A stretch of 64,000 nt of DNA from CAYZGU01 sp964478165 (GTDB taxonomy: Bacteria > Poribacteria > WGA-4E > JAJDTR01), in assembly GCA_964478165.1 (NCBI GenBank), contig CAYZGU010000021.1, forward strand, positions 118,064 to 182,063. Reading direction: 5' to 3'. Positions 1-8,267 of the stretch are shown here, piece by piece. The position numbers and the translations under genes are program-made. The notes under the pieces were generated by a model that had not been told where the DNA came from, did no database searches, and saw only the letters and a list, made by a program, of their open reading frames with translations. The stretch's first letter is position 1, and every line of letters begins with the position of its first letter.

Positions 1-17
1 CTCTGCTCCTAATGAAC

Positions 18-722
18 TTATCGGCGTTTGCCAAAGATCGCCGTGCCAATCCTAACAATGTTTGCACCTTCTTCGATGGCAACCTCAAAATCATTTGTCA
101 TGCCCATTGAGAGATACTTCATCTCAGCGTTCGGGTAATGCTGTTCGCGAATCTTGTCCTGAAGCTGCCTCAACATCGCAAACGATGGGCGAACAGCCTC
201 AGCTCGGGGCAAGAACCTTCCGATTGTCATGAGTCCTTCAATGCGAATGTGCGCATACTCTGACGATCGTTCCATGAAACTCAAAGCCTCATCGGGTTTA
301 ATACCATACTTACTCTCTTCGCCAGAGGTGTTTACTTCAACCAATACTTTGGTTTGACGACAAAGCCGGGCCGACCGTCGATTGATTTCGGCGAGGAGGC
401 GAACGCTATCTACGGAATGAATCAGATCAAAAATTTGGAGTGCTTGTTTAACTTTGTTGGTCTGTAGGTGTCCCACCAGGTGCCATTTGACTGTGTCCCT
501 AAGTTGATTATGTTTGCTTGTTGCTTCTTGGACTCGATTTTCGCCAACATGTGTGACCCCTGCAACAATGGCGCCCCTAATTGAGCTAAGCGGCTGCGTT
601 TTGGAGACAGCAACAACTTGTATGGATCCCGGGTCGCGTTCTGCGCGTTCTGCGGCGCCAGCGACGCGATTTTGAACTGCCAGGATGTTTTCTCGAATAG
701 AGGCTAATTTGCAGCTGTTCAT
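18..722 (-). CDS. yggS: YggS/PROSC-family PLP homeostasis protein
   Basis: Cytosolic pyridoxal-phosphate-binding protein of the YggS/YlmE/PROSC family, which buffers free PLP and affects amino-acid homeostasis; no enzymatic activity is established for the family. The 234-residue length is typical. Visible family motifs are VAVSK (Lys41, the expected PLP Schiff-base lysine), GENRVQE around residue 61, WHLVGHLQTNKVK, GLMTIG and the C-terminal LSMGMTNDF and RIGTAIFG. The ATG start gives a full N terminus. The gene stands alone: in many bacteria it sits beside cell-division genes, but the window ends just past its stop. A promoter is predicted about 70 bases upstream. Identification is secure; the physiological role here is inferred from the family. 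Confidence 0.95.
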   Translation of the reverse strand: MNSCKLASIRENILAVQNRVAGAAERAERDPGSIQVVAVSKTQPLSSIRGAIVAGVTHVGENRVQEATSKHNQLRDTVKWHLVGHLQTNKVKQALQIFDLIHSVDSVRLLAEINRRSARLCRQTKVLVEVNTSGEESKYGIKPDEALSFMERSSEYAHIRIEGLMTIGRFLPRAEAVRPSFAMLRQLQDKIREQHYPNAEMKYLSMGMTNDFEVAIEEGANIVRIGTAIFGKRR

Positions 723-792
723 TAGACATTTCGTGGCAAAGCATGTCTATCACAGATAGGCTGTGGGTTTGACTGAGTTCAAGGAACAATAA

Positions 793-822
793 ATGATAGC
801 ACATTTTCAGAAGGGATTGCAA
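793..822 (-). promoter_or_regulatory. Predicted sigma-70 promoter of yggS
   Basis: On the minus strand TTGCAA (817-822) and TATCAT (793-798) are separated by 18 bases, a close match to sigma-70 boxes. The implied leader of about 65 bases contains a short AGACAT/ATGTCT inverted repeat near 723-750. Confidence 0.5.
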
Positions 823-2084
823 GTGCAAAGGTTTGCGTGTAGGGCTCCTGCGGAATAGTTGGATAAATCGCTAGGTTCTGCTGGTGTTGATGCGTCTTGG
901 CGCGCGCCTGGGTATTCATGGGGGGATGTAGAAAATCAGCATCGATTTATTCAGATTGAAAATTGCACATCGGTTCTACAAATAGATAGCGTGTTGTTGG
1001 ACAGGGCTGCGGTATCGGGGACTCTGTGTGGTTTAAAACTGCTTGTGTATTGGCTGCATGTGTCGCCTAACGGCGGTCGAACGATGCTTCCATCGTCTCC
1101 AATTCGGATTAAGAAGGGGTTAAATCGCGGGTGGTCTGCTCTCTCGCCCTCACTGATAGTGGATTTATGAGTGTGTCACAGACGAGTGTGATTCTCCATG
1201 TTCCATGCTGTCATGGCTTGTAGTTTTCGCCAATCCTCAAAAGGCGTGAATATGTTGCACAGGCGTTACCATTCTAGCCACGATGAAGCTGAGAGGCCTG
1301 TTCGTCATTGGGGAGGTTTTAGGCCCCACATGGTAAATAATTGTAACGAATTAACCCATCAGGTGTGAGATTATGATTGAAGCTCGAAACAAGTGTCGTG
1401 TCGGCGGCTTCATACACCAAAAGTTGAAGTGCTGGGAAACGGATGGGTGCCAAAAGGACATCCGGTGCCTTTATGAGATTCGTGCTGTTTCATTTTTGCG
1501 CTGAGTTGGTCGCTGGTTTGTATCTTGTCAGTCAGGTGCTGCAATCCAGGGACTTGCTTGGCGAGTGCGTGCTGAGATTCAAGTGTCCGACGAAGTGTGC
1601 GGTTCGTAAATCCGTTATAGATCCAACCGCTCCGACCATCAAGTTCTTAAGCGCGGAAATGGAAGAAGTTGAGTCGAGGGTTACGACGGATTTCGTCGCA
1701 TGTTCGAATTTTAAATCGACAAAGCCATTTGAAAGTTTTACAAGATAGTCTAAGTTTGATGTGCCCATTATCCAAATGGTCTAAGGTGGTGTCGGCTAGC
1801 TAGACGGTCGCACTATGAAGGGTGAAGACTGTCTTTCCGATGTGAGCGGATGTGCCATGACTAGGTCACTATTGCTAACTACCTAGTCGAGGCTGGCATG
1901 GTTGGCGGAAACGAAAGTTGTGTAGCAAGCGCGTATGAGATTTGCCAATTCCGCAGCCTTTCCCTTGAAAACCCGAGGATGGGCTGGGTATCATTAACTG
2001 CACGTGGCAGTTCAATGTTCTAAATTATTGGTCGGAACGGCAGAAACTGATTCGCGACCGGTGCGCCAAAACTAGGGGGAGATT
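823..2084. other. 1.3-kb stretch without a supported gene
   Basis: Only short open frames of about 80-100 codons occur on either strand (for example 859-1170 plus and 1532-1768 minus). None has a good ribosome-binding site, recognisable motif or conserved-looking composition. I see no tRNA fold or strong terminator. It may be decayed coding sequence, but I cannot name an ancestor. Confidence 0.5.
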
Positions 2085-2423
2085 ATGTATTCAATTTTCG
2101 TGACCATTGATGTCAAGCCAGAGAATATCGATGAATTCGCGCAGGCAAGTTTGGGAGATGCGCAGGGTTCCGTGCGAGATGAACCTGGCTGCTTTCGATT
2201 CGACATTCATCAGGACACATCTGTACCCTCGCGGTTTTACCTTTACGAGGTATACTACGATGAGACTGCGTTTCAAGCTCACCTGGAATCTCCCCACTTT
2301 AGAAAGTGGATTTCACTTGTGAAACCGATGTTCGATGGCGAGATGGGAAAAATTGTGATGAATACGTTGTTTCCGTCCGATGCAGGATGGGAAGCGCAGA
2401 AACCCGTGCTTATCAACTGGTAG
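2085..2423 (+). CDS. Antibiotic biosynthesis monooxygenase (ABM/YgiN/LsrG-like) family protein
   Basis: A 112-residue single-domain protein of the dimeric alpha-beta-barrel ABM superfamily, whose members include quinol monooxygenase YgiN, LsrG and heme-degrading enzymes. The pattern seen is an N-terminal beta strand (YSIFVTIDVKPENIDEF), a helix, the signature EPGCFRFDIHQD, a strand with FYLYEVYYDETAFQAHLESPHF and a C-terminal helix containing KPMFDG. This follows ABM order and length. The start ATG is preceded by a purine-rich GGGGGAGA site. The gene is monocistronic and is followed by a 22-bp perfect hairpin. The exact substrate cannot be assigned: detoxification of small quinone- or aldehyde-like compounds is a family-level guess only. 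Confidence 0.85.
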   Translation: MYSIFVTIDVKPENIDEFAQASLGDAQGSVRDEPGCFRFDIHQDTSVPSRFYLYEVYYDETAFQAHLESPHFRKWISLVKPMFDGEMGKIVMNTLFPSDAGWEAQKPVLINW

Positions 2424-2514
2424 GTGGCAGGTCTCGGCTCATCTGGCATGATAATCAAACGATTTCTCAGAATGGTGTTTTGTGTTTCGCTGGGCCGAAA
2501 GCTGTATTATGATG

Positions 2515-2568
2515 TAGGCCTGACGCATTGTTTCCCTGGTCAAGGTGGGAAACAATGCGTCAGGCCTA
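2515..2568. terminator. 22-bp perfect inverted repeat, possible bidirectional terminator
   Basis: Left arm 2515-2536 and right arm 2547-2568 are exact reverse complements over 22 bases, with a 10-base loop. It lies about 90 bases past the ABM-family stop codon. No T-run follows on either strand, so it is not a textbook intrinsic terminator; it could protect mRNA 3' ends or be a small palindromic element. Confidence 0.6.
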
Positions 2569-3138
2569 TTATAAGGCATCTTCGACGACGTTGTTGATAC
2601 CAACAGCCAATCTCGCTTCAGTCTACGGATAGGTTGGATAACTCTGTGGCTGCTCCATGGTGATAGTAATTAATGCAGCAGGTTGCGACCGATGAAACCT
2701 TGGTGTAAGTCTCCGGTTGGCGAGTGAGGCCTTGGTCTAGAAGCATGAATACGCAGCTCGATCTGGAAGGAATTTAGATGTCTCGAATCCCTGTTCCGCT
2801 CGACTGAATAAAATTTCTCTTGTGATTCTGCGGATAATGCCGTGCTAGAAGATTTGGGCTACATGTTTGTTGCGATTGAAGAAAATTGATGCGTTCCGGA
2901 TGATTGAGCGGACGACATGAGAAACCTAAATTTTCATTCCACACGATTGCGAAAACAAGACAAGAACGTGTGACGTTCGCGCTGTTTCTGCGTTTAGAAG
3001 CTGATTCCTCCTACAAGAGAAGCGAGTGTTCATGATTCAGCCTCTTATGACGCCTATTTCTCGGTCAGAGTAAATCTTGGTCACGCATTGACTACTGTTT
3101 TCGATTAGGTCACAAAGCGATTAACTATATTCTTGATT
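2569..3138. other. 570-base stretch without a supported gene
   Basis: No open frame with convincing protein features, no tRNA fold and no clear repeat was found between the hairpin and the stop codon of the minus-strand barrel gene. Confidence 0.5.
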
Positions 3139-4191
3139 CTAAAAGGAATAGGCCGTTGTCACGGACAGAGTTTGATTCTGCTCAAAGGTATCACTGCTTT
3201 CTACGAGTGTTTGTCCGTGAAACGGTATGAGCCCGTCAATGTGCAAGAGAACAGCGTCTGCCGCATCGATGCTGATACCGATTGTGGCTAGATGGGAAAT
3301 CAAACCGGAATTCTTGTCTTGTTCTCCGTCCCAATGGGCATAAGACTGGACAAGTCCAGAATAACCAACGTGCAATGCCATCCAGGCGTTCACCCTGTAT
3401 CTAACCTCCGCCCTACCGCTAAGTTCAACCGAGTGACGATATGTCTTGCTGTTTTTATAAAATGGGAAACTGCCATGTGCTGTGGCGGCCACCGAAGTAC
3501 GACCGGTTACCGGAGTGCTGTAGTTGAATCCTAGCAACGGGTTGAAAGTGCCGCTGCCAAATTGGATATGAAGATGTTTCTGCCCTGCGTTTCCAAGTTT
3601 CCATGGGTCATCTTCCGTTTTGCCGATTGGAATACTCGTACCGATGGAGACGACGAGGTGGTCATCATCGGTCAGTACACCAAAACATTGTCGAGAAATT
3701 AAAAAGCTGCAGTCGGAAAATCCGCGGTACACTTCATCGCGGTGGTGAATCTGTTGGTTTCTGAGGATTGCTGCACGCTCATCAGGCGTCGTGGGTGCAA
3801 TCGCTTCTACAGAGGCCTTTTGGTTCTTAATGTCATATAGGGCATTGAAACGCAAGATTAAATCGTTGGCCAAGCGATATGCGGTTCCCAATCCAATCCG
3901 AAGAGTGTTAAGAGAGACGAGATGTCTGTGGAGAGGTGCTTCTTGAATTACCTCACCTGAAGGCGAAAGTGCTTGCGTTGACAGGTGGCCACCGTCTGCG
4001 TTAAATCCTCGTAGGATGTTAATTGATAATTGAAAATCGTCAATGGTTTCGGAAGTCCAACTGACTTCGCCAATCCCGGGGTGCGGAATTATGGGATTGC
4101 TTCAGGCTCCTCACGGTTGTTGAGTCATTACTTCGGATTGGGAGTAGAATAAAAGGAAGGCGATTGTCCAAACATAGAGCTTTATTTTCAT
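3139..4191 (-). pseudogene. Outer-membrane beta-barrel-like protein with two in-frame TGA codons
   Basis: The intact part (from about 4101 down to 3139) encodes a protein rich in alternating polar/aromatic strands ending in the aromatic residue Phe (TTAYSF), typical of an outer-membrane barrel; it resembles transporter-like barrels of the phenol-degradation MetA type but I cannot assign a family firmly. Reading further upstream in the same frame reaches an ATG at 4191 that encodes a signal-peptide-like start (MKIKLYVWTIAFLLFY...). Between this and the mature domain lie two TGA codons, at 4111-4113 and 4102-4104, in the context QQP-stop-GA-stop-SNPIIP. The frame is otherwise open. TGA is an ordinary stop elsewhere in the window, so the simplest reading is a nonsense-disrupted gene; sequencing error or readthrough are alternatives. 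Without the signal peptide an internal TTG at 3891 would make a 250-residue protein that could not be exported. Confidence 0.6.
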
Positions 4192-4423
4192 AATTTGTCT
4201 TTCTGTTAGTTACGCGCCAAATCAGGAAAGCCCATTTGGCTAATTCTGTGGACTTAATCGTCGGGTAGGCGCATAGTCCTGGAGTACCATGGCTCTGGCG
4301 TGGTCCGAGTAATCTTGTCGAACGTTGCCGAGCGCTGCTGGGGGGCTCTTGGGTTGCCTGACACGGTTACCGCTTACACTATATGCGGCCAAATGTTTGT
4401 TGCCCGATCTTGATTGTGTTCAA

Positions 4424-4510
4424 ACTCCGTGTTTAAGTGTGTAGATTCGCTTAAACACGGAGTCGGGTAGAATTGGGAATCGGGTTGTGGAAATTGGATT
4501 TCCACAACCC
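4424..4510. repeat. Two tandem strong hairpins
   Basis: The first has 14-base arms 4424-4437 and 4450-4463, exactly complementary with a 12-base loop. The second has 13-base arms 4482-4494 and 4498-4510 with a 3-base loop. A weaker AGCCCT/AGGGCT repeat follows. They lie between two divergently oriented genes, so an ordinary terminator role is not obvious. Confidence 0.6.
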
Positions 4511-4726
4511 CTACGGCAACGAGCCCTCTGTAGGGCTGAGTTGTTGTTTCAAACAGTTGATGCTGTTGACGAAGTTTTTCTTCAGGATTTGGGTGGCAAT
4601 TCATCACTCGCTTGTGAGTTTAAAACTTGAGGAGGATATAGCCCTTTCAAATTGAGAAAAAGAACCCTAACCGCGTTAGCTTCGGGCTGCATAATGAGGA
4701 TTTGTTGCTATCCGATAAAGTGGATC

Positions 4727-4768
4727 GGCACCAATGTGTCGGTGTAAACGAAGCGACGCATTGGTGTC
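4727..4768. terminator. Hairpin upstream of the XRE-hydrolase gene
   Basis: Arms 4729-4741 and 4754-4766 pair over 13 positions with one G-T wobble, extended by an outer G-C pair. The plus-strand sequence just after it is T-rich, so it could act as a weak intrinsic terminator for plus-strand transcription. The rest of 4192-4996 holds no supported gene. Confidence 0.4.
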
Positions 4769-4996
4769 CTTAATTTCTTTTCGTTGTGGTGAATTTTCTG
4801 CTTGCAGATGATTATGTTAAAGCTATTCCTCTTTTGGTTTTGGCGACATCAATCAGATGAGTCTCGTCAGTGCTGTTGTACAAACCCCGTAAGTTAGTAA
4901 AAGTTCAAAAAAAGATTGATTGTCATTGATTTTTCGGTGGTGCACCCCTCGATTTCATGGTAAAATAGCAGCTCAAAACTTTCTTGGAGATGAGAG

Positions 4997-5827
4997 ATGA
5001 TGGCCTATGTACTTGAAGATGAGTTTGGAGATATTATTAGGAAAGCAAGGAACGGGAAAAAAATGAGTTTGGGCCAGGTCGCTAGCTGCGCGGATATAAC
5101 AGATGGCCAGCTGACTCAGATGGAAAACTATGCGCTGGCTCCAACGGAAAGTCAGGTTTACAAGATTGCCCAAGGTTTGGGGCTTCACGGAACGAAGTTG
5201 CTCGACATTGCTATGAGACGATGGAATCCCGCACCGCTAGATACTGAATCTGACGAGAGTCTGGAGGTTGTGACGGTTAGCGCGGAGGTTGGTGGTTATC
5301 CGGTCAATGCCTATCTGCTTGTGTGTAAAAGAACCAATGCAACAGCTATCATTGATACTGCTGCCCATCCTGGTATTATTCTTCAGAGAGTTGAAGAAAT
5401 TGGTGTTAAACCAACCATGATACTCTTAACACACGCTCATAGCGACCACGCTGATGGCCTTCCGGTTCTTGAGAAGGCGACAGGTTGTCCCGCTTACATC
5501 CATGCGAACGAACCGAAACCGCCTAGCCTGGGTTCACTGCGGACGTTGATGCATGGTGATGAGCTCCCGGTTGGCGAGCTCATTGTGAGGGTACTTGACA
5601 CACCGGGACATTCGCCGGGTGGATGTAGTTTTTATGCTGGTCCCGTTGCGGTGGCGGGTGATGCTATATTTGCCGGCTCGATTGGAGCTCCGAATATCTC
5701 GTACGACGATGAGATTAGTAGTGTTCGCGACCACCTGCTCTCGCTTCCGGATGACGTGAGACTTTTTCCTGGACACGGACCGTCGAGCACGGTTGCTGAA
5801 GAGAAGGAACACAATCCATTCTTTTGA
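4997..5827 (+). CDS. XRE-family HTH domain fused to metallo-beta-lactamase-fold hydrolase
   Basis: A 276-residue two-domain protein. Residues about 8-70 form a helix-turn-helix of the Cro/C1 (XRE) type: LGQVASCADITDGQLTQMENYALAPTES is the expected helix 2-turn-helix 3 region. Residues about 88-275 form a metallo-beta-lactamase fold of the glyoxalase-II-like class, with the metal motif THAHSDHADG (His146, His148, Asp150, His151), a later LDTPGHSPGG histidine, an AGDAIF Asp and the final PGHGPSST histidine. All expected metal ligands appear present, so the hydrolase should be active. Two adjacent ATGs lie 7-10 bases after GGAGA, supporting this start. The gene is convergent with the next one. 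A DNA-binding domain on a hydrolase suggests a self-regulating or thioester/metabolite-responsive enzyme, which is inference. Confidence 0.85.
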   Translation: MMAYVLEDEFGDIIRKARNGKKMSLGQVASCADITDGQLTQMENYALAPTESQVYKIAQGLGLHGTKLLDIAMRRWNPAPLDTESDESLEVVTVSAEVGGYPVNAYLLVCKRTNATAIIDTAAHPGIILQRVEEIGVKPTMILLTHAHSDHADGLPVLEKATGCPAYIHANEPKPPSLGSLRTLMHGDELPVGELIVRVLDTPGHSPGGCSFYAGPVAVAGDAIFAGSIGAPNISYDDEISSVRDHLLSLPDDVRLFPGHGPSSTVAEEKEHNPFF

Positions 5828-5931
5828 TCTCAATCTTACATTTTAGCAAGAGCAGCTTTTGCAAAGTAGCGGACTGGCGAAGAAAAATCGTGGCTTGGTT
5901 CACGAGAGAAGAGCAATTTCCCGCTCGAATA

Positions 5932-6741
5932 CTACTTCGTTTGGGGGCGCTCGCGGCCCCGAACTCTTCTCTTGCCTTGGTTTGTTTCGCCATCCCGACT
6001 GGAGAAATCGGGGCCGCCGCGCCGCCGAAAATTTTGAATCATGCGCCGTCGTTCTTGTGGGGAAGCCCCGCGAAATTGCTTCCACATGTCTCGCATCTTA
6101 TCTTCCTCTTGAGCGTAATTTCGATGTTTCTTAGTGTCCTTATCCCCGTCTTTTCCCTTGGAAGAAGCATTTTTTGACCTTGTTTTTGAACTTGCATGGG
6201 ATGTTTGCTTTTTGTGGTTATACGCACTACTGGCATTGAGAAATTGGTTAGAATCAGGTTTGAGCTTAAGAGATTTTCCTCTTTTACTTAATTTCACCAT
6301 ATTTGGTTTGATGTCTTCTACGACCGCATCGCCAATGGTCTGACCGACAGTGACCGTATGATATCGCTTGGATCGGCGCTCCATTAGGAAGGCTTTTGCA
6401 ATCTGGCTATCTGATTCAATCAGAGTACCAATTAGAGTATATTCTGTGTTATTACTCGGCCGAATCCAACCTAGTGGGCGGAATAGGTTGTTCTCGATAA
6501 TGGGACGATAGAAATTGGCGGCACCTTCGGACCACGATCTGCGTGACTGTGCTCGCCGGTTCCCTTGCGCGTCATCGTGCCGATCTCTAACAACCTGTTC
6601 TGACTCTTTAGGCCGTTTCTTGGGGTTATTGTCGTGCCGGTTCTGGGCAAGTAGCTCAGTGTTGTAGAAGGTCCATGCCAGCAAGAATGCGGCAATGGTT
6701 CTAGTCAAGAGTGTCCATGGGATTTCTGATGTTTTTTTCAT
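5932..6741 (-). CDS. GspC/PilP-like envelope protein with basic tail
   Basis: A 269-residue protein starting at an ATG with GAGG seven bases upstream; an earlier in-frame ATG at 6756 lacks a good site. Residues about 8-30 are a hydrophobic signal anchor. The central region contains YRPIIENNLFRPLGW, then YTLIGTLIES, AKAFLMERRS, TVTVGQTIGDAVVEDI and MVKLSKRGKSLKLKP. This is the order of strands in the HR domain of type II secretion GspC and of PilP-like pilus proteins, which link inner-membrane machinery to the secretin. The C-terminal ~110 residues are low-complexity and very rich in Lys, Arg, Ser and Gln, unusual for GspC. No other secretion or pilus gene is nearby, so it may be a free-standing relative. 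Family assignment is by pattern only. Confidence 0.6.
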   Translation of the reverse strand: MKKTSEIPWTLLTRTIAAFLLAWTFYNTELLAQNRHDNNPKKRPKESEQVVRDRHDDAQGNRRAQSRRSWSEGAANFYRPIIENNLFRPLGWIRPSNNTEYTLIGTLIESDSQIAKAFLMERRSKRYHTVTVGQTIGDAVVEDIKPNMVKLSKRGKSLKLKPDSNQFLNASSAYNHKKQTSHASSKTRSKNASSKGKDGDKDTKKHRNYAQEEDKMRDMWKQFRGASPQERRRMIQNFRRRGGPDFSSRDGETNQGKRRVRGRERPQTK

Positions 6742-6778
6742 TATGGTGCCTCGCATTGCCTTGATTAACTAGATTTAC

Positions 6779-6807
6779 ATGATAGAATTGTTTTCAGAAT
6801 TGTTTTC
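6779..6807 (-). promoter_or_regulatory. Direct repeat and -10 box upstream of the GspC-like gene
   Basis: Two perfect head-to-tail copies of a 12-base unit occupy 6784-6795 and 6796-6807. On the minus strand they end directly at a TATCAT (-10-like, 6779-6784), filling the -35 region, which has no good consensus. This arrangement fits an activator- or repressor-bound promoter. Confidence 0.45.
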
Positions 6808-6866
6808 ATGAGGTATTTTTCACTTAATAAAAATCAGACGTATCTTCAACCGGTCATGTTTAGTAG

Positions 6867-6922
6867 ATGTTCTACTTGACAGGACGAACATTTCTTGTTA
6901 GGTCTGCACCCATTATTATGAT
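6867..6922 (+). promoter_or_regulatory. Predicted purE promoter with upstream inverted repeat
   Basis: TTGTTA (6895-6900) and TATGAT (6917-6922) are 16 bases apart, a reasonable sigma-70 promoter. Immediately upstream ATGTTC (6867-6872) and GAACAT (6886-6891) form an inverted repeat with a 13-base spacer that contains a TTGACA; it could be an operator. Confidence 0.45.
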
Positions 6923-6936
6923 TCTTATCTAAACAG

Positions 6937-6993
6937 CACTGGATTGAAAGTGGGCGATCCTCTACTTCCAGAGTATGATCGACGATTCCAGTG
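6937..6993 (+). ncRNA. Structured leader of purE (three nested helices)
   Basis: Three nested pairings occur in order: 6937-6943 with 6987-6993 (7 bp), 6955-6959 with 6977-6981 (5 bp) and 6960-6963 with 6970-6973 (4 bp), separated by internal loops. It lies within the roughly 130-base leader between the predicted promoter and purE. It does not match the purine or ZTP riboswitch consensus known to me, so it is a candidate regulatory element only. Confidence 0.4.
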
Positions 6994-7057
6994 GTGCTTC
7001 GGTGTACCTACATAACCTGTCCAACACTATTTTGCCCTAGGAGGCTTGTGCAAACAT

Positions 7058-7591
7058 ATGATGCTCAAAGATTTGTCTTCAGAAACCCCTCTTGTTAGCA
7101 TTGTAATGGGAAGCGATTCAGATCTCGATCGAATGGCCGAATCTGCAAAGATTTTAGACCAGTTCGAGGTTCCGTATGAGATTACCATCTCATCTGCCCA
7201 TCGTTCGCCCGAAACCACGGTGAAATACGCTAAAACAGCGAAAGCTCGCGGAATCCAAATCATCATCTCGGGTGCTGGACGAGCGGCTCACCTGGCAGGC
7301 GTGATTGCCGCCCATACCACACTCCCAGTCATTGGTGTTCCAATTGATGGCGGGCCGCTGAGTGGAATCGACGCGCTGTATTCTACTGTGCAGATGCCGC
7401 CGGGGATTCCTGTCGCGACGATGGCAATCGGATCAGGTGGTGCGCGAAATGCGGCTATTTTTGCATTGCAAATTCTCGGTCTTAGATTCCCAGAAATTCA
7501 GTCGAAGCTAGACGCCTATAAGGTAGAGTTGAGTGAAGGGGTTTCTCAGAAAGCCGCTAGACTGGCTGAGGTTGGGTACAAGAATTACTAG
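7058..7591 (+). CDS. purE: N5-carboxyaminoimidazole ribonucleotide mutase, class I PurE
   Basis: Catalyses the interconversion of N5-CAIR and CAIR in de novo purine synthesis, in the cytosol. The 177-residue protein shows VSIVMGSDSDL (phosphate-binding loop), ISSAHRSPE with the catalytic His near residue 48, ISGAGRAAHLAGV and GVPIDGGPLSGIDALYSTVQMPPGIPVAT, all diagnostic of class I PurE. The open frame extends upstream to a TTG at 7046, but that codon is one base from the AGGAGG ribosome-binding site at 7039-7044, so the ATG at 7058 (or 7061) is the likely start. No purK is adjacent, so the N5-CAIR synthetase must be elsewhere. A structured leader and promoter precede it. Its stop is ten bases from the stop of the convergent membrane-protein gene. 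Confidence 0.95.
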   Translation: MMLKDLSSETPLVSIVMGSDSDLDRMAESAKILDQFEVPYEITISSAHRSPETTVKYAKTAKARGIQIIISGAGRAAHLAGVIAAHTTLPVIGVPIDGGPLSGIDALYSTVQMPPGIPVATMAIGSGGARNAAIFALQILGLRFPEIQSKLDAYKVELSEGVSQKAARLAEVGYKNY

Positions 7592-7601
7592 GGTTTGAGC
7601 T

Positions 7602-8261
7602 TTAGAATTCCCTTCTTCGGCCCGTTCGAATGAGTAAACTGGAGATATGGAGGAGTGCCAACCCACGCAGTATCGTGTGTATCTGAATCCCAACGTCAGG
7701 AATTGCGAGTTCGAGTGGAAAAGGTACAATCGGTGCTAGAAATACATATCCTGATAAGCGATTTTTATTTGCAATTAGTGCCAAACCAAAACATAGGCAC
7801 GTAATGACGCAGAAAAACGTGCTTGTTAGCGAAAGTGCTTCCGAGAATTCCCTAAGTACGGAGTAGATTGCTAGGGCCATGTCCTTGGTACCGGGATCGC
7901 TGTGCAATAGCCCTAATGACTGCAGCGGGGCAGTTTGCGAAAGGTGTCCGATAAGCTCAGTGACAATCCAGAAGAGTGAAAATCCGGTCGCCAGAAGGCT
8001 GAGCGTACTTGGTGGGTTGCTTAGTAGTTTTAGTAAGGCGGTGAGCGTGGGAACTAAAAGGATTAGGCTTACCACGTATAGCCCGTGCACCGCTCCAGCG
8101 AGTGGATAGTTTGCAACAAATTCTAACTGTTCACCCAGTGTCCCCGCGTACGTGGTTGTTAGATGAAAGAGGACGAGGTAACTTGAAATTAGCATTAAGC
8201 TGCCACTTAGAAAACCTGTGATTCCACCGGCTGAATATAACCCAACAAGCCTGTTGTTCAT
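7602..8261 (-). CDS. Six-helix membrane protein, possibly DUF4386-like
   Basis: About 219 residues with six evident hydrophobic segments: residues roughly 8-30, 55-80, 88-108, 130-165 (two close segments) and 170-205. The N-terminal LVGLYSAGGITGFLSG and the overall helix spacing resemble DUF4386 integral membrane proteins, but the match is by appearance only. The end is basic (RTGRRREF), consistent with a cytoplasmic C terminus. An ATG at 8261 lies 10 bases after TAGGAG; a TTG at 8267 is an alternative start. It is convergent with purE. No function can be assigned. Confidence 0.65.
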   Translation of the reverse strand: MNNRLVGLYSAGGITGFLSGSLMLISSYLVLFHLTTTYAGTLGEQLEFVANYPLAGAVHGLYVVSLILLVPTLTALLKLLSNPPSTLSLLATGFSLFWIVTELIGHLSQTAPLQSLGLLHSDPGTKDMALAIYSVLREFSEALSLTSTFFCVITCLCFGLALIANKNRLSGYVFLAPIVPFPLELAIPDVGIQIHTILRGLALLHISSLLIRTGRRREF

Positions 8262-8267
8262 GAGCAA

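Noticed and set aside
859..1170. 103-codon open frame on the plus strand
   Set aside because: TTG start without a ribosome-binding site, no motif, and composition unlike a protein; lies in a gene-poor stretch.
1443..1768. Overlapping plus (1443-1748) and minus (1532-1768) frames
   Set aside because: Each is short and the two mirror each other; neither has a credible start. The minus-strand frame reads slightly more protein-like but this is not enough.
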